A DNA stretch of 47,641 bases, from NCBI GenBank assembly GCA_017406775.1, contig JAFQXV010000012.1, positions 1-47,641 on the forward strand. Reading direction: 5' to 3'. Origin of the DNA: Candidatus Saccharimonadota bacterium. GTDB lineage: Bacteria > Patescibacteriota > Saccharimonadia > Saccharimonadales > Saccharimonadaceae. Position 1 is the stretch's first letter; every line of letters starts with the position of its first letter. A program made the position numbers and the translations under genes. The notes under the pieces are model-generated. The model ran no database searches. It saw only the letters and a program-made list of their open reading frames with translations, and was not told the origin of the DNA. Positions 7,084 to 15,928 of this stretch are shown here, piece after piece.

Positions 7084-8331
7084 CTAATAATCAATGCCGC
7101 CATAGTTTGGTACTGCAGAAACAATGGTTTGGCCTGGTGCCAATTTTATCTCTTTTCCCTCTGGATCCAAGAATCTAATCTGGTCTGCACGAGAGGCTTT
7201 GTTCCAGGTACCCTTAATTGCGGTGCCATTTTGGAAAATGTAAGCATCACCGGAACCAATTGTGGTAATATCTTCGTGGTAATTATCAGAAGCACGGCGT
7301 TCCGATACTACCATAGCCACCACCACGGAAGGAGACATAGTGGTTAAATTACACACATCCTCAGGATTGCGCTCGCCAAGGTCTTCATTAGGACAGCTGT
7401 ATACCTCGTGCGGCCCAATTCCATAACTTCTGGTGTAGGTATTATTATCGGTATTATAGACGTAATTTACGTTAAATGTAGCCGAACCGCCAAATCTAAT
7501 ACCGATATTGCTAGTTTGGGCTGTCATTTTGGAGGTGTCTTCGGTAGTGGGCTCGGTAATATTTAACTTATGATTAGCTAGAGCATCCACGCGCGCCCTG
7601 GCGGATTCTTCTGGGGTCATTCTGGCAAATCCACTAATATTAGAAGTGGTTTTACCCGTATCTACGCTAAATATATTCAGATTGGCTGGCGTGGTAAATA
7701 AATTATTCCAAAGTCTTGTTCTGTAAGTTCCACGGTACATATAAGCGTAGTTTTCGGTTAAGTCTGAATAACCACCACTAGCTACTGCTCTCAAAGCGTC
7801 ATCTGCGCCTCCGGCATGTACAATTGTGCAATCAAACGGCGTATCCCACTCTAAGTAATATAATCTCAGCGAACGAATTGGCCCAATTACTGCTGCGGAA
7901 GGGTCCTGAAAAATTGCCGCAAATCTAGTTATCCCAGCTTCTGCAATTGCCTCGAAAATTACGCCAGCCTCATTCATTCCTGATTGTGGCCGTGCTCCGT
8001 CTGTCCCGTTGGGCACCTGGATACAATAAGTGGGGGAGTTTTTCTTGGCGGTATCAATTGGCATACCAGTTAAATCGCTATAAGCCGTATCTTTATTTGT
8101 GGTGGATGGTATTATGGGGAACTCCAAGTTATCGGCTTGTTCCGGTGGGAGCAAAAAAGACATCGTTAGGCAGGCTATGCCTGCCACTAAGCTAGCCGCA
8201 CCTATAATAACACCAATTAGCCAAGTCTTAGAAGTTTTTTCCTGGAAATCCGCCAAACTAAGTTCTGCCGAATCATTTTGTTTGGAGTTTTCCATCATTT
8301 CTTCGTCATTTTTTAATAATTTTTTGTTCAT
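7084..8331 (-). CDS. DUF3048 (YerB-like) membrane-anchored protein
   Basis: 415 residues from the chosen ATG at 8331, which has a GTGGAG Shine-Dalgarno; the frame stays open to 8400. A cytosolic tail of ~40 residues precedes one membrane helix (TWLIGVIIGAASLVAGIACL), so the bulk is outside. The external part carries the DUF3048 pattern: ARPQSGMNEAGVIFEAIAE, GPIRSLRLYYLEW, IVHAGGADDAL and, near the end, GTWNKASRADQIRFLD. The Bacillus YerB family is linked to the envelope, but its biochemical role is unknown. It is divergent from the secreted-protein gene at 8432. Confidence 0.8.
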   Translation of the reverse strand: MNKKLLKNDEEMMENSKQNDSAELSLADFQEKTSKTWLIGVIIGAASLVAGIACLTMSFLLPPEQADNLEFPIIPSTTNKDTAYSDLTGMPIDTAKKNSPTYCIQVPNGTDGARPQSGMNEAGVIFEAIAEAGITRFAAIFQDPSAAVIGPIRSLRLYYLEWDTPFDCTIVHAGGADDALRAVASGGYSDLTENYAYMYRGTYRTRLWNNLFTTPANLNIFSVDTGKTTSNISGFARMTPEESARARVDALANHKLNITEPTTEDTSKMTAQTSNIGIRFGGSATFNVNYVYNTDNNTYTRSYGIGPHEVYSCPNEDLGERNPEDVCNLTTMSPSVVVAMVVSERRASDNYHEDITTIGSGDAYIFQNGTAIKGTWNKASRADQIRFLDPEGKEIKLAPGQTIVSAVPNYGGIDY

Positions 8332-8390
8332 TTTGCTCCACTCTTCTCTGTTAATTGTTAAAAATGATGAATTTTGCTTATTTTTATATA

Positions 8391-8399
8391 ATTTTAGCA
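8391..8399 (-). promoter_or_regulatory. Extended -10 promoter of DUF3048 gene
   Basis: TGCTAAAAT on the minus strand. It predicts a leader of ~50 nt before the Shine-Dalgarno. Confidence 0.45.
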
Positions 8400-8416
8400 C
8401 AAAAATAAAAACTATG

Positions 8417-8425
8417 TGTTATAAT
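8417..8425 (+). promoter_or_regulatory. Extended -10 promoter of gene 8432
   Basis: TGTTATAAT six bases before the ATG with no Shine-Dalgarno; leaderless arrangement. Confidence 0.6.
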
Positions 8426-8431
8426 GTGATT

Positions 8432-9364
8432 ATGGTTAAACAAAAACAGAAGGTCATAACCAAAATTATTTTAGCAGTAGCATCTCTTTCTACTACCTTG
8501 GTCGGCGTCAAACCGATTTTTGCAGAAGAAACCGCCAACACGACTTTTCAGGTTAATGTAAAAGAGTCAATCACTGTTTCTATTACGACCCCAGTAACTG
8601 GCGCTACTGGCGATATGGATGAATTTTTAAGAAACCAAGTTGATCTAAGCGTAAATACCAATAACGTAGCTGGTTTTACTGCTTCTATGACTATGAAAAC
8701 CACAGAAACTGCCCTTAAAAACGGCGCTAACTCTTTGCCAACTCTTACCACTAGCTCTACGCGAGGCAGCTTCCCCGCCAATTATTGGGGTTATTCACTA
8801 GATGATACGTTGGCGGGTTCGGCCACCAGCAATTACGCTGCATTGGTCAGTGCAAATGCCACGCCTATTACTATTCTAACATCGAATTCAAGTTCTGGTA
8901 GCAGAACCTTTTACTTTGGCGCAAAAGGTAATTCGGCGCTTCCGTCTGGCACCTATAACGGTACAGTAGTAGTAAGCGTTGTTTCTGGTGTGATTGATGA
9001 CACCACTAACCCAATCACTCCTACCAACCCAGTTAAGCCTAGTACTTATGACGTAGCTACCTACCAACCAGCCCCAGCTGGCGGATCCAGCAATGGTGCT
9101 ACATATTACGCTACTAGCTCCACCACTGGTGATCGTACAACTACCACCACGGAAGTCAGCGATGGTGATAATCGCGCTGCATATGTTTCTCCGCTCGGCG
9201 AGTTGTATGATACCTATACCGGCATCGTTAATGGCTCACTCTTAGCAACTGCCCTAGCTATCACTGCATCCGTAGCTGCAACTTCTGGGATATTCTTCTT
9301 TGCACTAGCCAAGCGTGATGATGATGACGAAGACGAAGACGGAAACCAAGAAAACTACCGCTAA
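8432..9364 (+). CDS. Secreted beta-sandwich protein with C-terminal membrane anchor
   Basis: 310 residues from the ATG fixed by the promoter six bases upstream; earlier in-frame ATGs lie before the -10. It starts with a signal peptide (KIILAVASLSTTLVG...IFA). A beta-rich Ser/Thr/Asn domain (residues ~35-190) follows, ending FYFGAKGNSALPSGTYNG, which resembles the module before the FISUMP domain in the gene at window start. Then come a Ser/Thr/Pro linker, one membrane helix (ATALAITASVAATSGIFFFA) and a cytosolic DDDDEDEDGNQENYR tail. It has no sorting motif, so it is membrane-held. Function unknown; a surface role is inferred. Confidence 0.7.
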   Translation: MVKQKQKVITKIILAVASLSTTLVGVKPIFAEETANTTFQVNVKESITVSITTPVTGATGDMDEFLRNQVDLSVNTNNVAGFTASMTMKTTETALKNGANSLPTLTTSSTRGSFPANYWGYSLDDTLAGSATSNYAALVSANATPITILTSNSSSGSRTFYFGAKGNSALPSGTYNGTVVVSVVSGVIDDTTNPITPTNPVKPSTYDVATYQPAPAGGSSNGATYYATSSTTGDRTTTTTEVSDGDNRAAYVSPLGELYDTYTGIVNGSLLATALAITASVAATSGIFFFALAKRDDDDEDEDGNQENYR

Positions 9365-9403
9365 TCCCAGCTCCTCTTAGCTATATCTTAAAAAAATATT
9401 TAG

Positions 9404-9412
9404 TGATATAAT
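9404..9412 (+). promoter_or_regulatory. Extended -10 promoter of gltX
   Basis: TGATATAAT, seven bases before the ATG; no Shine-Dalgarno. Confidence 0.6.
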
Positions 9413-9419
9413 ATCAATT

Positions 9420-10856
9420 ATGATTGTTACTAGATTTGCACCTAGTCCAACTGGGTATATTCATATCGGAAATGTAAGATCGGCCATTTATCCATATCTA
9501 TTAGCTCGCCAAAATGACGGCAAGATGATTCTAAGGATTGAAGATACCGACCGAGCTCGTTACGTAGAGGGCGCTACCGAGCTTATAGAAGACACCTTGG
9601 AGTGGCTTGGTCTAAATTGGGACGAAGGTCCAATCGTAGGTGGTTCTCATGGGCCATATTTCCAAAGCGAACGTAAAGAAATATATCACGAATGGGCTCG
9701 TAAATTAATTGCGACCGGACGCGCCTACGCTGATCCTACCCCGCCAGAAAAAATTGACGAATATCGCAAGCAATGCAACGAGCAAAAAATACCATTTCTC
9801 TACCGTAATTTTCGTCCAGAAAATCCACCAGAATGGCAACCTGGCACGCCGCTCAGATTTAAAGTAGAGCCCAAATCTTATCAGTGGCACGATGAAGTCA
9901 TGGGCGACATGCATTCAGGCCCAGAAGTCTTAGATGATATTATCCTAATCAAAAAAGACGGTTTTCCTACATACAATTTTGCCCATATCGTGGATGATGC
10001 AGAAATGGGCGTTACTCACGTGATGCGGGGCGTAGAATATCTTTCAAGTACGCCAAATTACCTAGCCATTTATGAGGCTTTAGGTCTTACCCGACCCAAA
10101 CTAGTTTCTTTGCCGCACATTTTAGCGCCAACCGGTAACAAAAAACTTGGGAAACGTGATGGCGCCAAATCGGTCACAGAATATCGCGATGATGGTGTGC
10201 TTGCTGAGGCCATGCTTAATTATCTAGCTTGCCTAGGTTGGAATGACGGTACAGAACAAGAAATCTATACCAAAGCAGAACTTATCAAGAATTTTTCACT
10301 CGATCGCGTGCAGAATTCTGGCGCAAGATACGACGAAACTAAACTGTTATGGATGAATGGCCAATGGATTCGCCGCATTGTAGACGAGCAGGGTGTCGAG
10401 GCGCTTTATTCTCGTACGGATAATTTTTGGCCGGCCTCCGCGGCAAGCCACAGCCAAGAGTATCGGATCAAAGTTCTATCCATTATTTATGATCGTCTCA
10501 AAACTCTCTCTGATCTTCGTGAAATGACCGCCTACTTCTTCTCCGATCCAGAGATAAATACTGACATGATTATAAATAACAAATTTCTAAAGAAAATGCC
10601 AGAATCAGAGTTAGAATCACTACTTAAAGAATGCATCGCCAAACTAACCAACCTTAATAATTGGGATGCTGATAGTTTGCAGGCTGCGCTAAATGACCTG
10701 CTGGCAGAGACCAACAAGAAACCCGCAGAATTGTTTAGCCTGATTAGGATAGCCCTAAGCTTTGCGCCGTTTAGTCCCGCTCTAAATCTAACTATGGATG
10801 TGCTAGGTAAAGATACCACCCTAGCTCGGCTTAACGCCGTAGCGCGTGCTATTTAG
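9420..10856 (+). CDS. gltX: Glutamyl-tRNA synthetase
   Basis: Class I synthetase charging tRNA-Glu, and by inference also mischarging tRNA-Gln for GatCAB (genes at 36587-40099), since no glutaminyl-tRNA synthetase is seen here. The Rossmann fold opens with RFAPSPTGYIHIGN (HIGH-type motif, residues 15-18). The KMSKS equivalent is KKLGKRDG near residues 241-248. The LRIEDTDRARY and HGPYFQSER elements are intact. 478 residues is normal. A bidirectional terminator follows. Confidence 0.95.
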   Translation: MIVTRFAPSPTGYIHIGNVRSAIYPYLLARQNDGKMILRIEDTDRARYVEGATELIEDTLEWLGLNWDEGPIVGGSHGPYFQSERKEIYHEWARKLIATGRAYADPTPPEKIDEYRKQCNEQKIPFLYRNFRPENPPEWQPGTPLRFKVEPKSYQWHDEVMGDMHSGPEVLDDIILIKKDGFPTYNFAHIVDDAEMGVTHVMRGVEYLSSTPNYLAIYEALGLTRPKLVSLPHILAPTGNKKLGKRDGAKSVTEYRDDGVLAEAMLNYLACLGWNDGTEQEIYTKAELIKNFSLDRVQNSGARYDETKLLWMNGQWIRRIVDEQGVEALYSRTDNFWPASAASHSQEYRIKVLSIIYDRLKTLSDLREMTAYFFSDPEINTDMIINNKFLKKMPESELESLLKECIAKLTNLNNWDADSLQAALNDLLAETNKKPAELFSLIRIALSFAPFSPALNLTMDVLGKDTTLARLNAVARAI

Positions 10857-10862
10857 CCTCAA

Positions 10863-10904
10863 AATACCCCGCCGCAAATAAGTGAATATAATCGGCGGGG
10901 TATT
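10863..10904. terminator. Bidirectional terminator gltX / gene 10914
   Basis: AATACCCCGCCG and CGGCGGGGTATT pair across an 18-base loop between two converging genes. Confidence 0.7.
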
Positions 10905-10913
10905 AAATATTTT

Positions 10914-11774
10914 CTACAAGGATACCGCAATAGAGCGGATTTGTTTATTGGTGAGCGAACCAGATTTAGTGATAATTTTATACACCACACCACCATTTAC
11001 CCAGGCCGCATCACTTTCACTGATGTAGAGTGTAATGCCCTGTTCGCGTACGGCTGTGTAATTATCTTCGTATTTATCTTTTACATAATTAGTTAACAAA
11101 GCACTTGAGTCCCAGTATGATTTTTCCTCGATCAAGTCAAAGCTCGCATCAGTTTTGCTATTATAAAATGAAATCGTAACTTCCCCCTCCTCAGACGTGA
11201 TGCTGGATACAGCAAAATCTCTCGGTACGTAGCTAGGATAAGATGCGTTAATTCCAGTTTGCATAGCTGCAACCTTTAAAGATACATCTGGCATATTTAG
11301 ATTTACAAAATAAACAATGGCAAAGACAGCTACAGCGGTACAACCTAGCGCAAGCATCACCCTACCAAAACCAAAGTGAATTTTGCCAACCTTTTCTTTT
11401 TTGACTTTTTGCGTCTGCTTGGCTTCAATTTGCTCGTCTTTAGCGGCTACTGCTAGTGCCTTACGAATAGCCTGATCCTTTAATTCTTTGGCGGAAATTT
11501 TTTGCGTTTGGGGTTGAGCTACCATTTTGCGCGCTCTTACCATAGCGTTAGCCGAGTTCTGCAAAGGGTGTGCTTTAGCGGGCTGAATAGTCTCTTTAGT
11601 GCTATCCACCTGCGGCATTTGAGTATTAAAATGACTAATCTTGCTAGAACGACTGATAGAGACTGGAACCTCGGCAGAACGAGTTGGTCTTTTAACGTAT
11701 CTCCTATTTAAAGTAGTCGAAGCTTGTACCCGTCGATGGGCATTTTGCGCTATCTGACTATCATTTCTTTGCAT
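10914..11774 (-). CDS. Single-pass membrane protein with basic cytosolic tail
   Basis: 286 residues, not firmly recognised. The first ~135 are polar, Arg/Lys/Gln rich and probably disordered in the cytosol (including TLNRRYVKRP near residue 21). One membrane helix (residues ~137-157) and a ~125-residue external domain follow. The external part (YVPRDFAVSSITSEEGEVTI, LYISESDAAWVNGGVVYKI) is reminiscent of DUF4367-type domains, which is only a weak similarity. GAGGT lies a few bases before the ATG. It is convergent with gltX and divergent from the PEGA gene. Confidence 0.6.
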   Translation of the reverse strand: MQRNDSQIAQNAHRRVQASTTLNRRYVKRPTRSAEVPVSISRSSKISHFNTQMPQVDSTKETIQPAKAHPLQNSANAMVRARKMVAQPQTQKISAKELKDQAIRKALAVAAKDEQIEAKQTQKVKKEKVGKIHFGFGRVMLALGCTAVAVFAIVYFVNLNMPDVSLKVAAMQTGINASYPSYVPRDFAVSSITSEEGEVTISFYNSKTDASFDLIEEKSYWDSSALLTNYVKDKYEDNYTAVREQGITLYISESDAAWVNGGVVYKIITKSGSLTNKQIRSIAVSL

Positions 11775-11852
11775 ATGTTACCTCGCTTATACTTAATATC
11801 TATCATAACCTTTTTGATTTAAAAATGCAAGAATAAATTTTTTATGAAAATA

Positions 11853-11861
11853 TGTTATAAT
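11853..11861 (+). promoter_or_regulatory. Extended -10 promoter of PEGA gene
   Basis: TGTTATAAT ending nine bases before the ATG at 11871. It excludes the earlier ATG at 11844 as start. Confidence 0.55.
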
Positions 11862-11870
11862 ATGTCTAGC

Positions 11871-13277
11871 ATGGATCTAGAAAAAACAAAACGTACCCAA
11901 AGCTTAAAAATAATCATTTCGGAAGCGATTATGGTAATCGCCGTAATAATTACCGTCATCGTGCTGGCTTTAGCGGTGTCCGGTTATTGGCTGAATTCTG
12001 ATTTTAAAGTAGAGAGACAGGGGCTTCTGCAGATATCTTCCATCCCTACTGGTGCTGCTGTTGAAATCGATGGCGAATCGCCATGGTTGCAGCGTACCAA
12101 TACTTCCAAGGTGCTCTCGAGTGGAACTCATACCATTAAACTATCAAAGGATGGGTATGATACTTGGTCTAAAACGATTGATATTCGCGAGGGGTTGTTA
12201 TATAGGATTCATTATCCGAGATTATTTCTTAAAAACCGCGAAACAGAAAGCACAGTTTCGCTCCCTGACGCCACTTTTTCAACCGTTTCGCCAGACCGCA
12301 ACACTTTGCTAGCTACCAATAACACCACCGAATGGTCGGTCATCAAACTAAGCGACGAGAAAATCGTTCCTAAGCCCATGGATATCTCTAAGGTTTTTTC
12401 TGGCGTTACTATGCCAGATGATGGCAGCAAGGGTACATTTGATGATAAGATCATTCAGGCGGATTGGGCCAAAGACAATGCGCATATTCTAATAAAAACC
12501 CAAAACCACGAATGGATTCTTTTAAATGTTGATAATAGCAAAGATAGCATCAATCTTACCAAGGAATTTGGCATTGTATTTGATGAGGTGGAAATTTTAA
12601 ATAATTCGGCTAGCAGTCTCCTAGTCTCACAAGACCAAAGTTTACGCAAAATTGATGTTTCTAATAGACAAATCTCGGCTATTTTGGCGGAAAAGGTAAT
12701 TTCCTTAGACCACTACGAAAACGAAATTGTTTTTGTGGCGGAAAAAGATTCAGACCTTCAAGACGATAAAAATAAATACACACTCGGTATAATTAAAGGC
12801 GATAACAAAATTACTGAACTTGCCGATTTAGAAGAATCTGCCAAAGTGGTAATTAGCCGTTTCTATGACGATAAGTATGTCACGCTCCTTAATAAAAACC
12901 AAGTCAAACTTTATAAAGAAGTTGAGCTAGAGGAAGTAAAAACTTTTGAATTGCCGTTTACTCCTCAAAATATTAAAGTTGGTCACGCCGGTGAATTTAT
13001 CATCATGGACGATGGTGCCAAGATTGCTACCCTCGATATGGAAGCGCTCGATATTATTGATTGGCAGGCGGAATCCGCCAGTGTTCAATGGCTGGACGAT
13101 GATATGTTTTACGTTATTAGTAATGGCGATTTAATCGTGTATGATTTTGATGGTCTCAATCGCCGGGTTATTGCTAATGGCGTGTCTAGTGGTTTTCCTG
13201 CTACAATTACGGAAGATAAATGGCTATACTACTTTAGTAACGGTGTATTAACGCGTGAAGGGCTAATTGCCCGTTAG
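11871..13277 (+). CDS. Membrane-anchored PEGA-domain protein
   Basis: 468 residues. An N-terminal membrane helix (MVIAVIITVIVLALAVSGY) is followed by a PEGA domain (LQISSIPTGAAVEIDGE ... IKLSKDGYDTWSKTIDI, about residues 45-105). A long beta-rich region with repeated blade-like units (ADWAKDNAHILIK, HAGEFIIMDDGAKIATLD, ASVQWLDDDMFYVISNGDL) suggests a beta-propeller facing outward. PEGA domains occur in surface proteins with repeat scaffolds; the partner is unknown. Its 3' end overlaps the convergent sortase gene by 15 bp. Confidence 0.7.
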   Translation: MDLEKTKRTQSLKIIISEAIMVIAVIITVIVLALAVSGYWLNSDFKVERQGLLQISSIPTGAAVEIDGESPWLQRTNTSKVLSSGTHTIKLSKDGYDTWSKTIDIREGLLYRIHYPRLFLKNRETESTVSLPDATFSTVSPDRNTLLATNNTTEWSVIKLSDEKIVPKPMDISKVFSGVTMPDDGSKGTFDDKIIQADWAKDNAHILIKTQNHEWILLNVDNSKDSINLTKEFGIVFDEVEILNNSASSLLVSQDQSLRKIDVSNRQISAILAEKVISLDHYENEIVFVAEKDSDLQDDKNKYTLGIIKGDNKITELADLEESAKVVISRFYDDKYVTLLNKNQVKLYKEVELEEVKTFELPFTPQNIKVGHAGEFIIMDDGAKIATLDMEALDIIDWQAESASVQWLDDDMFYVISNGDLIVYDFDGLNRRVIANGVSSGFPATITEDKWLYYFSNGVLTREGLIAR

Positions 13278-14468
13278 CCAATTCCAGATACCCTCAAAGA
13301 ATGATGGTTCGTTAGAAGGCATTTCTGAATCCACATTTTGATCAATAGTTGGCAAGTCTTCTGCCGTTTCGGCTGATTCATAATTAGGTGCAATCTGCTC
13401 CGAAAACACTAACAAGCGATATCTAGATGTCCCAAGTGGCGTACAGGTCACCAAAGTAAGAATTGGCTTATCGGTATCGATCACCAACGCTGCTACATCG
13501 GTAGGCTCTACTACCTCCTTTTTTATTACTTTGTAAGTATAACGCACGGAATTATAATTAACATAAATTAAATCGCCATCTTCTAGTCGTTCCAATCCAG
13601 AAAAAATATATTTATAAGGATTAGAACTATAAATATCGCCAGCCGAATGTCCTGTAATCACTAAGTTGCCGATTTCGCCAGGATAAGCACTGGCGCCCGC
13701 GATACGATAATGCGCTACGCCGTTGTTCATGCTGGACATTACTTGGTTTAATGGTATACCAAAATGAACCGGCACATCTATATTAAGCTTTGGGATAATT
13801 AAACGAGGCTCCGGCGATACGTTTTGAGTAATGGTTGGATCAATCGCCTCAATTTCTGAAGCTGGAGAGCTACCTGGTGAAACATAGGCCATTAATGGTG
13901 CAAAAATCAATCTATTGTATTGCAGGAATAAAATAATTAAAACCACGGATAGTCCAGCTAAAATTGGCATTAAATGATGGTGACGACGGGTCTTTTTGGC
14001 GCTATCAGTAGCTTTTTTGCGAATTTTATGTCTTAACTTAGACTTGATGTCATCGGTAGAATTATAGGCGCCCACTTCTTCGCTACTGCCTGTTCCAAGA
14101 GGCATCCCGGCATTATTATTTATTTTAGCGCTAGATCGTGTTAGAGAGCTTAGGATTTCTTCTTCTTCAGCTTTTTCACGAGCATCCTTCAGCCTTTCCT
14201 TGGCTATGTAGTTTTGTGCGGCCTTAGAATAATATTCACTATAATATTTCTGATAATAATCCTGCCAAGCTGAATGATACTTTCTCCAAGATTCAGAATT
14301 AATTTTAGGGGCCAACGGCTCACTTTTCATATGGGCGTTACTGCTGGCGCTTTCGGCGGCTTTTTTTGCAGACTCGGCATAGGCCGCCAGGACTTTTTTC
14401 CTAGCGATAGCCGAAGCGGTTTGCCTTTGCAGGTCACTCGAAGACTGCCCACCGTTTTCTGAATTCAT
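13263..14468 (-). CDS. Sortase with long cytosolic N-terminal region
   Basis: 401 residues. The first ~165 are cytosolic and Ala/Lys/Tyr rich. A membrane helix (MPILAGLSVVLIILFLQY) leads to an external sortase domain: IPKLNIDVPV, catalytic His274 in VITGHSAGD, Cys342 in LVTCTPLGTSRYRLLV, and Arg351 as the likely third residue. The TCTP...RLLV pattern is nearest to class C/D/E sortases. It would cleave between Thr and Gly of sorting motifs; the only motifs of this kind seen in the window are APNTG (24707 protein) and APDTG (27749 and 30222 proteins). The promoter TGCTATAAT is six bases before the ATG. Confidence 0.9.
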   Translation of the reverse strand: MNSENGGQSSSDLQRQTASAIARKKVLAAYAESAKKAAESASSNAHMKSEPLAPKINSESWRKYHSAWQDYYQKYYSEYYSKAAQNYIAKERLKDAREKAEEEEILSSLTRSSAKINNNAGMPLGTGSSEEVGAYNSTDDIKSKLRHKIRKKATDSAKKTRRHHHLMPILAGLSVVLIILFLQYNRLIFAPLMAYVSPGSSPASEIEAIDPTITQNVSPEPRLIIPKLNIDVPVHFGIPLNQVMSSMNNGVAHYRIAGASAYPGEIGNLVITGHSAGDIYSSNPYKYIFSGLERLEDGDLIYVNYNSVRYTYKVIKKEVVEPTDVAALVIDTDKPILTLVTCTPLGTSRYRLLVFSEQIAPNYESAETAEDLPTIDQNVDSEMPSNEPSFFEGIWNWLTGN

Positions 14469-14474
14469 AGGTCC

Positions 14475-14483
14475 ATTATAGCA
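14475..14483 (-). promoter_or_regulatory. Extended -10 promoter of sortase
   Basis: TGCTATAAT on the minus strand, six bases before the ATG; leaderless arrangement. It lies back-to-back with the tRNA-Leu promoter. Confidence 0.6.
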
Positions 14484-14498
14484 TGTTTCAAAAGATTA

Positions 14499-14507
14499 TG
14501 ATATAAT
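14499..14507 (+). promoter_or_regulatory. Extended -10 promoter of tRNA-Leu
   Basis: TGATATAAT eight bases before the mature tRNA 5' end, so little or no 5' leader would need trimming. Confidence 0.55.
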
Positions 14508-14515
14508 TACCCTAT

Positions 14516-14602
14516 GGGCGAGTGGCGGAACTGGTAGACGCGCTAGACTCAAAATCTTGTGGTAGCAATACCGTGAGGGTTCAAGTCCCTCCTCGCCCAC
14601 CA
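14516..14602 (+). tRNA. tRNA-Leu (CAA)
   Basis: 87 nt, class II, with encoded CCA. Acceptor GGGCGAG/CTCGCCC. Anticodon loop CTCAAAA gives CAA. The anticodon stem CTAGA/TCTTG carries one U-U mismatch. The long variable arm contains GGTA GCAA TACC, and the T arm GAGGG TTCAAGT CCCTC is intact. Confidence 0.9.
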
Positions 14603-14622
14603 AGCGCATGAAGCGCTTTTTT
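14602..14622 (+). terminator. Terminator of tRNA-Leu
   Basis: AAGCGC / GCGCTT stem, 5-base loop and a T run immediately after the CCA. Confidence 0.8.
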
Positions 14623-14636
14623 GTTACAATCGCTTA

Positions 14637-15917
14637 TTAAGTGGTTATTTCGCCATTGAAATCATTGGTAGCTTTTAACGTCGTCCAGTCGCTACTAAAT
14701 TCCAAAATCCAATCCATATACCAAGAACTTGCGCGAAGCTTATGATAGCTACCATCCTCACTACTCAGCTTGTAGATGACTTTGCTGTGCGCTGTAAACG
14801 TAGCTGTCCCGTCTGAGTTGAAAGTCCAAATTCTATCACTGTGGTTTGATTCTGTATCTTTGATATATTGGCCAACACAACCACTTCTTTCTGCGAGTTC
14901 AGCTTGCCTTGCTGCCTCTTCTTCCGCGGCGCGTTTTTCTTCTGCGGCCCTCTCTTCTGCGGCGCGTTTTTCTTCTGCAGCCCTCTCTTCCGCGGCGCGT
15001 TTTTCCTCCTCGGCTTTCCTTTCTTCTGCTCTTTTTTCGGCGGCAGCGGCTTCTTCCGCTTTTCTTGTCGCCCACTCGCTATGGGCACCATCAATTAGAG
15101 CTTTATCTGCATCGGTAAACGAATAATGTACAGAAATATTTTTATATGCTACATCGTGGTTAAGTACAGTGTTTTCCAACGTAAGAAAAATCGTAACATC
15201 AAAACCATCAAGACTGAGCTTGTCAAAATCATCTGTCTGATATGTTGATATAGGCACGCTACTGCGTAGAGTTCTGGCGAATTGATTTCCATTTACGTTT
15301 GCGTCATTCCAATCGGAGAATTTTACAGTAGGGTAATCGGAAAATAAACCGGTAATGGTACGATCTTCACATAGCAGTAGCTCACCACCACTTTTTATGT
15401 TGCAATCAAAGCTGAATTGCTCGTCTGCGCTAATGTAATAATCACAATTTTCCTCGGTTGTAATTAAATTGCGCCTATAAATGATAGACGCAATAACAAA
15501 AATTACAATCACGACAATAATAACCACGATACTATTAACTAATATTTTATAACGATCTAGAAAAATTTTTAGGTCTTCTATCCTTTCCCTCCGAATCTTT
15601 CGACCTTTTTCTTTGTATGTGTCGTAATTTTCCCTGTAAGTTTTTCTAAGAGAGTTCAACTCGTCCTCTAGCTTAGTTACCTTTTCGTCGCGCTCCTTTT
15701 CTAATAAGGCAAGCTTATGTTTTGTTTCTTCCAGCTTTTGCCCTTGCTTTGCCTCCAGTTTCTGTGATAGCATGCCAATAATCACTGGCCTATTTCTGAG
15801 CTGTGTTTCTAATTGGCGTAAAAGGCTTATCTTGTTATTATAATATGATTTGGTTTGTGACAATTCTGCTTTAAGTGAGCGGATTTTATTTCGTATCTCT
15901 TTTGAACTTTTTTCCAT
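14637..15917 (-). CDS. Coiled-coil membrane protein with Ala-Glu-Arg repeat stalk
   Basis: 426 residues from the ATG at 15917, eleven bases after the metK stop; the frame is open to 15941 inside metK. No family is recognised. Order: cytosolic coiled coil (~residues 1-120), one membrane helix (IVVIIVVIVIFVIASIIY), an external beta-rich domain with conserved-looking cysteines (ENCDYY, FDCNI, LLCED), an Ala/Glu/Arg/Lys helix made of near-identical 12-residue repeats (AAEERAAEEKRA), and a C-terminal beta domain beginning GCVGQYIKD. It may span and grip the envelope. It is probably cotranscribed with metK, with no clear Shine-Dalgarno. Confidence 0.65.
   Translation of the reverse strand: MEKSSKEIRNKIRSLKAELSQTKSYYNNKISLLRQLETQLRNRPVIIGMLSQKLEAKQGQKLEETKHKLALLEKERDEKVTKLEDELNSLRKTYRENYDTYKEKGRKIRRERIEDLKIFLDRYKILVNSIVVIIVVIVIFVIASIIYRRNLITTEENCDYYISADEQFSFDCNIKSGGELLLCEDRTITGLFSDYPTVKFSDWNDANVNGNQFARTLRSSVPISTYQTDDFDKLSLDGFDVTIFLTLENTVLNHDVAYKNISVHYSFTDADKALIDGAHSEWATRKAEEAAAAEKRAEERKAEEEKRAAEERAAEEKRAAEERAAEEKRAAEEEAARQAELAERSGCVGQYIKDTESNHSDRIWTFNSDGTATFTAHSKVIYKLSSEDGSYHKLRASSWYMDWILEFSSDWTTLKATNDFNGEITT
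14920..15012 (-). repeat. 36-bp tandem repeats coding the Ala-Glu-Arg stalk
   Basis: Near-identical 36-bp units (CCGCGGCGCGTTTTT / CTGCGGCGCGTTTTT alternating with CTGCGGCCCTCTCTT on the plus strand) code for the 12-residue helical repeats. The unit number is likely to vary between strains. Confidence 0.75.
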
Positions 15918-15928
15918 AATAGATATTG

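Noticed and set aside
9240-9364. Sorting motif in the secreted protein at 8432
   Set aside because: No xPxTG before its helix, and the tail is acidic instead of basic, so it is a membrane anchor and not a sortase substrate.
14776-15126. Plus-strand Ala/Ser-rich ORF opposite the coiled-coil gene
   Set aside because: Generated by the 36-bp repeat coding the Ala-Glu-Arg stalk on the other strand.
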